A stretch of DNA of 20,097 bases. Origin: JAIPFM01 sp964494325 (GTDB lineage: Bacteria; Planctomycetota; Phycisphaerae; Sedimentisphaerales; Anaerobacaceae). The stretch is from contig CAZBTJ010000105.1 of the NCBI GenBank assembly GCA_964494325.1, forward strand, positions 1-20,097, read 5' to 3'. Position numbers and translations under genes: made by a program. Within the stretch, counting starts at the first letter, position 1; each line of letters opens with the position of its first letter. The notes beneath the pieces are model-generated. The model did not search any database. It was not told the origin of the DNA and saw nothing but the letters and a program-made list of their open reading frames with translations. This document shows positions 17,295-20,097 of the stretch, in pieces.

Positions 17295-20000
17295 TTACTC
17301 CTTTGTTTTTAATTTTTTGGAGGCCGCCACCACATTACCCTTTCCCATTTCAGTTAAGAGATAACTGGCCGGTGCATAGGCCCCTAATTCAATTGTAAAA
17401 GTACCCGAGTCAATGGATATAGCTGATCCGCTTAACTCACTTCTTAAGTTAACGGGTATGGCGCTTTTATAGTTGGCCCCTTGTGGTAATTTTACAGTAA
17501 TAGGCCCTGATTGGCCAGCCATTTCCCAAAGACGTAAAAGCGTTTTACCTGAATCATAGGGGTCCTGGCCAAATGCGGTGACCTGAACACCCTGGCGTGA
17601 TACAGCCAAGCCTTTGGCTTGCTGAGGAAGCTTACCGCCCCGGCCTTGTGGTGCGATCGCAACCAGTGGCAAGCGTGCTTCCAGCGATTTGGTCCCCAAT
17701 TGCGCTTTGACATCCGCCTTGGCATCCAGTGTCCACAGTCGGACACGTGAAGACCAGGTCCCTGGATACCAATAACGGAAATTGGTGTTCCATTGGTTAT
17801 TGTAGAGATTCAGATAAACCGAAGGTTTTTTGGGAATAAAATCCAACGTAAACTTCCAGCAACCAGGTTGATCAAGACTGATCAGCGGATGATCCAGCGG
17901 ATGATCCAGCGGACACAGTGCCACACCACTGCCATCAGCATCGGTGATCGCCACGCCTGTACCCACTGAGTAGATATGCCGATTGGCACCACTATAAATA
18001 TCAGTCACCGGATCCATCATCCCCAAGGGACGCCCTACTTGATAATGAGGCTTCTTAATATCAAAGTCAAAACAAAGCCAGTCCGCTTCAGGCCAATTGT
18101 CTTTGGGCTTGTCCTTGATGGTTATTTCCAGATCAATGTAGGGCTGATCTGTTTCTAAACGAACCGTTAAGGTGGTTGCTTGTAGATAATTAGCAGGATC
18201 AGCTGGCATCTCCAGGGTGGCTGTTTGACCCGCGGTATCACGTAGGATCGTGAGTGTGCCATTTTTTGCGGAGGCGGCTCTATAAGGGACATCCTTAACT
18301 GAATCCATGCCTGGTTTAGTAATTCCCCAGTGCAACCAGTTCTTTCCACCGCGCCCGCGTTGGTATTGCCGTGTATATTCCTGCGCCTGCTCATAGGTAA
18401 AACGCTCATTGAGATAAGCGCCCACTGCTTGATTTTTGGAGGCGTTGATCCATTGACGTCCCGAGCGTTTGTCTATCAAGGAGGTCATGCCACCGATCTT
18501 AGGATCAAGCACGATCTTATAGTACCTATTTTCCATGACCATGGCATCAAGCGTCCGGGGGGGAGCTTGTTTGGTTGACTTAAATAACTTATATCCACAA
18601 GCCGGTACATGCTTCGCATAGACATAGGCACTGTCTTGACCAGGCACCTTAATATAACCTGATCGCATCCAAGGCAATGGGTTGTAAACCATTATACCAC
18701 TGCCGCCATGAGAAACGTCAGTAGCAAGCGTTTTCAAATTCGCTGCCATCAGCCTGTGTGCAATACAATCCGTCTTTTCAATATATCCAACCTTATCTAC
18801 CCATGACAATTCAATCTGTTGATAGGACTTGGGATCTAAGTCTTTAAATGCTTGACCATAGGCTTTGGGGCTGCGTGAACGACCAAACGTATGCTCTGAA
18901 TATAAATTGCTATTTTCATAGGCAGAGATCATTTTTTCTGAAATATCTGCGGATGACGCGCCCCAATACCCAAGCTGCGTATTAAGTGATTCGGCCATAG
19001 GAAGCGAGGTTTGACTATTCCGTAAGAGTTTGGTGCCTCCAGGATCGGACATCAATCCATGAATCCATGAATCCGGAGTTTCCATTTTAATCACAGGCAA
19101 TTTGGCACCTGAGGCAAAAATGGCATCAGCAAACTCTTCCATACGTCCCATGCGGATCTTCACGCCAGGCATTTTCTTTGCCACTTCGTCAAAGAAAGTC
19201 GCTAGCTTTTCATGTGTGGGTGGACCTTGGTTATCCCCTGTGACATAAAGTGCCAGCCAGACCTTATGAGGCCAACCTTCTGATGGTAAGAAATTTTTTC
19301 CAAGACCGGATCTCATATTCAACTTCTGAGGATTGGGATCAACGGTTCCGTACTTGACAGAATAAAACGTTAGTACCCGGGATCCATCAGGACCTTCCCA
19401 CCAAAACAGCGGTGGTACATCAATGGGCGAAGACGGCCAGTTGCACCCAATATGCATAAACTTCACACCGGCATTCGATAAACAGGTCGCCATCATGCGA
19501 CCATGTGAAGGCACATCAGTCGCCTTCGCAGCTCTGGGCAAGGGCAAGCCAAATTGTTTTGAAACCCGATAACCAAAGACATAGCCGCGTGCCATGTCTT
19601 CTGGATGCATTACATCAGAATGAGGTGTAAACGGCATGGCATGAGGAACCATTCGTCCACTCGAAACGGCCTCCAAAATACGGGCTCTTCGCTCGGGTGT
19701 TTGCCCAGGCCAATCCCCGGCCACCTGAGCAAGTACCCAAGCCGGTACCGTCCAGATAAACTGCTGTTCTTTGGGCAAAACGGTTGAAGCATCCATGGTA
19801 TCCAGCGCTTTATCAATCATCTTTGTGCGGTAATGAGGAATTAAATCGGTAATGCGATGGGTATACCCCAAATCATAGTGGGTTTTACACACAACAATAA
19901 TTTCTTCAACCTGCGAGGACGCACCAACCTTTGCCATGGCATGAGATACACATAAGAAACACACAACAACCAAAATCCATAACCATTTTTCTTTATTCAT
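17295..20000 (-). CDS. Exported GH38-like (DUF5054-type) alpha-mannosidase homologue A
   Basis: A 901-residue exported protein and the first gene of the apparent operon within the window. The start is ATG 20000 (MNKEKW), four bases after GGAGG; the frame is open upstream to 20072 but without an SD. The signal peptide ends near AMA/KV (about 23). VCKTHYDLGYTH (H41, D43) and ATDVPSHGRMMATCLSNAGVKFMHIG (D162) carry the GH38-like metal and nucleophile positions. The protein matches homologue B along its length, for example FWWEGPDGSRVLTFY, LIDKRSGR, YNNQWNTNFRYW and LRLWEMAGQSGP near the C-terminus. It lacks the SHGHSGTW segment of B after EHTFG, so its specificity or activity may differ. It also contains a 4-residue repeat (DHPL twice) absent from B. 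The final codons hold the SD for the next gene. Confidence 0.85.
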   Translation of the reverse strand: MNKEKWLWILVVVCFLCVSHAMAKVGASSQVEEIIVVCKTHYDLGYTHRITDLIPHYRTKMIDKALDTMDASTVLPKEQQFIWTVPAWVLAQVAGDWPGQTPERRARILEAVSSGRMVPHAMPFTPHSDVMHPEDMARGYVFGYRVSKQFGLPLPRAAKATDVPSHGRMMATCLSNAGVKFMHIGCNWPSSPIDVPPLFWWEGPDGSRVLTFYSVKYGTVDPNPQKLNMRSGLGKNFLPSEGWPHKVWLALYVTGDNQGPPTHEKLATFFDEVAKKMPGVKIRMGRMEEFADAIFASGAKLPVIKMETPDSWIHGLMSDPGGTKLLRNSQTSLPMAESLNTQLGYWGASSADISEKMISAYENSNLYSEHTFGRSRSPKAYGQAFKDLDPKSYQQIELSWVDKVGYIEKTDCIAHRLMAANLKTLATDVSHGGSGIMVYNPLPWMRSGYIKVPGQDSAYVYAKHVPACGYKLFKSTKQAPPRTLDAMVMENRYYKIVLDPKIGGMTSLIDKRSGRQWINASKNQAVGAYLNERFTYEQAQEYTRQYQRGRGGKNWLHWGITKPGMDSVKDVPYRAASAKNGTLTILRDTAGQTATLEMPADPANYLQATTLTVRLETDQPYIDLEITIKDKPKDNWPEADWLCFDFDIKKPHYQVGRPLGMMDPVTDIYSGANRHIYSVGTGVAITDADGSGVALCPLDHPLDHPLISLDQPGCWKFTLDFIPKKPSVYLNLYNNQWNTNFRYWYPGTWSSRVRLWTLDAKADVKAQLGTKSLEARLPLVAIAPQGRGGKLPQQAKGLAVSRQGVQVTAFGQDPYDSGKTLLRLWEMAGQSGPITVKLPQGANYKSAIPVNLRSELSGSAISIDSGTFTIELGAYAPASYLLTEMGKGNVVAASKKLKTKE
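17298..17303 (-). promoter_or_regulatory. Ribosome binding site for the TTG start of homologue B
   Basis: AAGGAG formed by the last two sense codons of homologue A, immediately before its TAA stop and five bases before TTG 17292. It makes TTG the most likely start and couples the two glycosidases. Confidence 0.7.
17885..17913. repeat. 12-bp in-frame tandem duplication
   Basis: GCGGATGATCCA occurs twice in direct succession and is followed by GCGGA, about 2.4 copies. On the coding strand it encodes LDHPLDHPLISLD. Homologue B has a single unit at this place (SLDAPAVSLD), so the copy in A gained four residues without a frameshift. Confidence 0.85.
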
Positions 20001-20004
20001 GTTT

Positions 20005-20009
20005 CCTCC
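20005..20009 (-). promoter_or_regulatory. Ribosome binding site of the first operon gene
   Basis: GGAGG four bases before ATG 20000. It decides the start of homologue A over upstream in-frame codons that lack an SD. Confidence 0.7.
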
Positions 20010-20051
20010 AGACTTTATAATTGAATCAATAGGAACCTTACACACATATAC

Positions 20052-20082
20052 ATAATAAAGCAAACCATACACATCATGCCAA
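20052..20082 (-). promoter_or_regulatory. Possible sigma70-type promoter of the glycosidase operon
   Basis: TTGGCA (20077-20082) and TATTAT (20052-20057) are spaced 19 bases apart, about 50 bases before ATG 20000. The hexamers are fair but the spacing is long, and the region is AT-rich, so this may be chance. The gene upstream lies outside the window, so the operon could also begin earlier. Confidence 0.3.
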
Positions 20083-20097
20083 TGTTTTATGTAGTTT

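Noticed and set aside
1..20097. CRISPR array, tRNA or rRNA genes
   Set aside because: No regularly spaced repeats, cloverleaf or rRNA-like sequence was seen on either strand.

Overview
The window looks like part of the genome of an anaerobic, polysaccharide-degrading bacterium of the Planctomycetota (Phycisphaerae/Sedimentisphaerales-like) or a related PVC lineage. This is inferred from protein style only: large secreted glycosidases, uroporphyrinogen-decarboxylase-fold methyltransferase homologues placed among them, a fragment of a LamG-fronted protein, and a secreted mosaic protein with a parallel beta-helix and a jelly-roll domain of a kind I associate with these bacteria. No rRNA, tRNA or housekeeping marker is present, so the taxonomy is tentative. 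Every convincing gene is on the minus strand.

Right half (about 20000 down to 6735): six intact genes in a row, probably one operon. In transcription order they are two tandem, diverged GH38-like (DUF5054-type) alpha-mannosidase homologues; two URO-D-superfamily proteins that overlap each other and the gene before them; a GH95-like (alpha-L-fucosidase-type) glycosidase; and a GH92 alpha-mannosidase with an extra N-terminal carbohydrate-binding-like region. The first four are tightly coupled, with gaps of 2 bp or overlaps of 4-11 bp and Shine-Dalgarno (SD) sequences inside the previous gene. The glycosidases all carry signal peptides and the two URO-D proteins do not. This suggests that mannose- and possibly fucose-containing glycans are trimmed outside the cytoplasm, while a cytoplasmic methyl-transfer or related step acts on a released product.

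Middle (about 6714 down to 5222): a decay zone. A small gene has a UGA stop inside its signal peptide, and a LamG-type gene and an IS4-like transposase each keep only their 5' part. Three consecutive 3'-truncated genes suggest repeated rearrangement at the end of the operon.

Left part: about 1.1 kb without a recognisable gene between the transposase fragment and the next gene. It holds a palindromic REP-like element and one copy of a roughly 50-bp repeat, whose second copy lies at the left edge of the window. The two copies bracket a 1334-residue secreted mosaic protein (beta-propeller, two DUF11 repeats, beta-helix, jelly roll, C-terminal module). I see no CRISPR array, phage or complete mobile element. 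The most interesting idea is the tight coupling of paired URO-D methyltransferase homologues to exported mannosidase-type enzymes.
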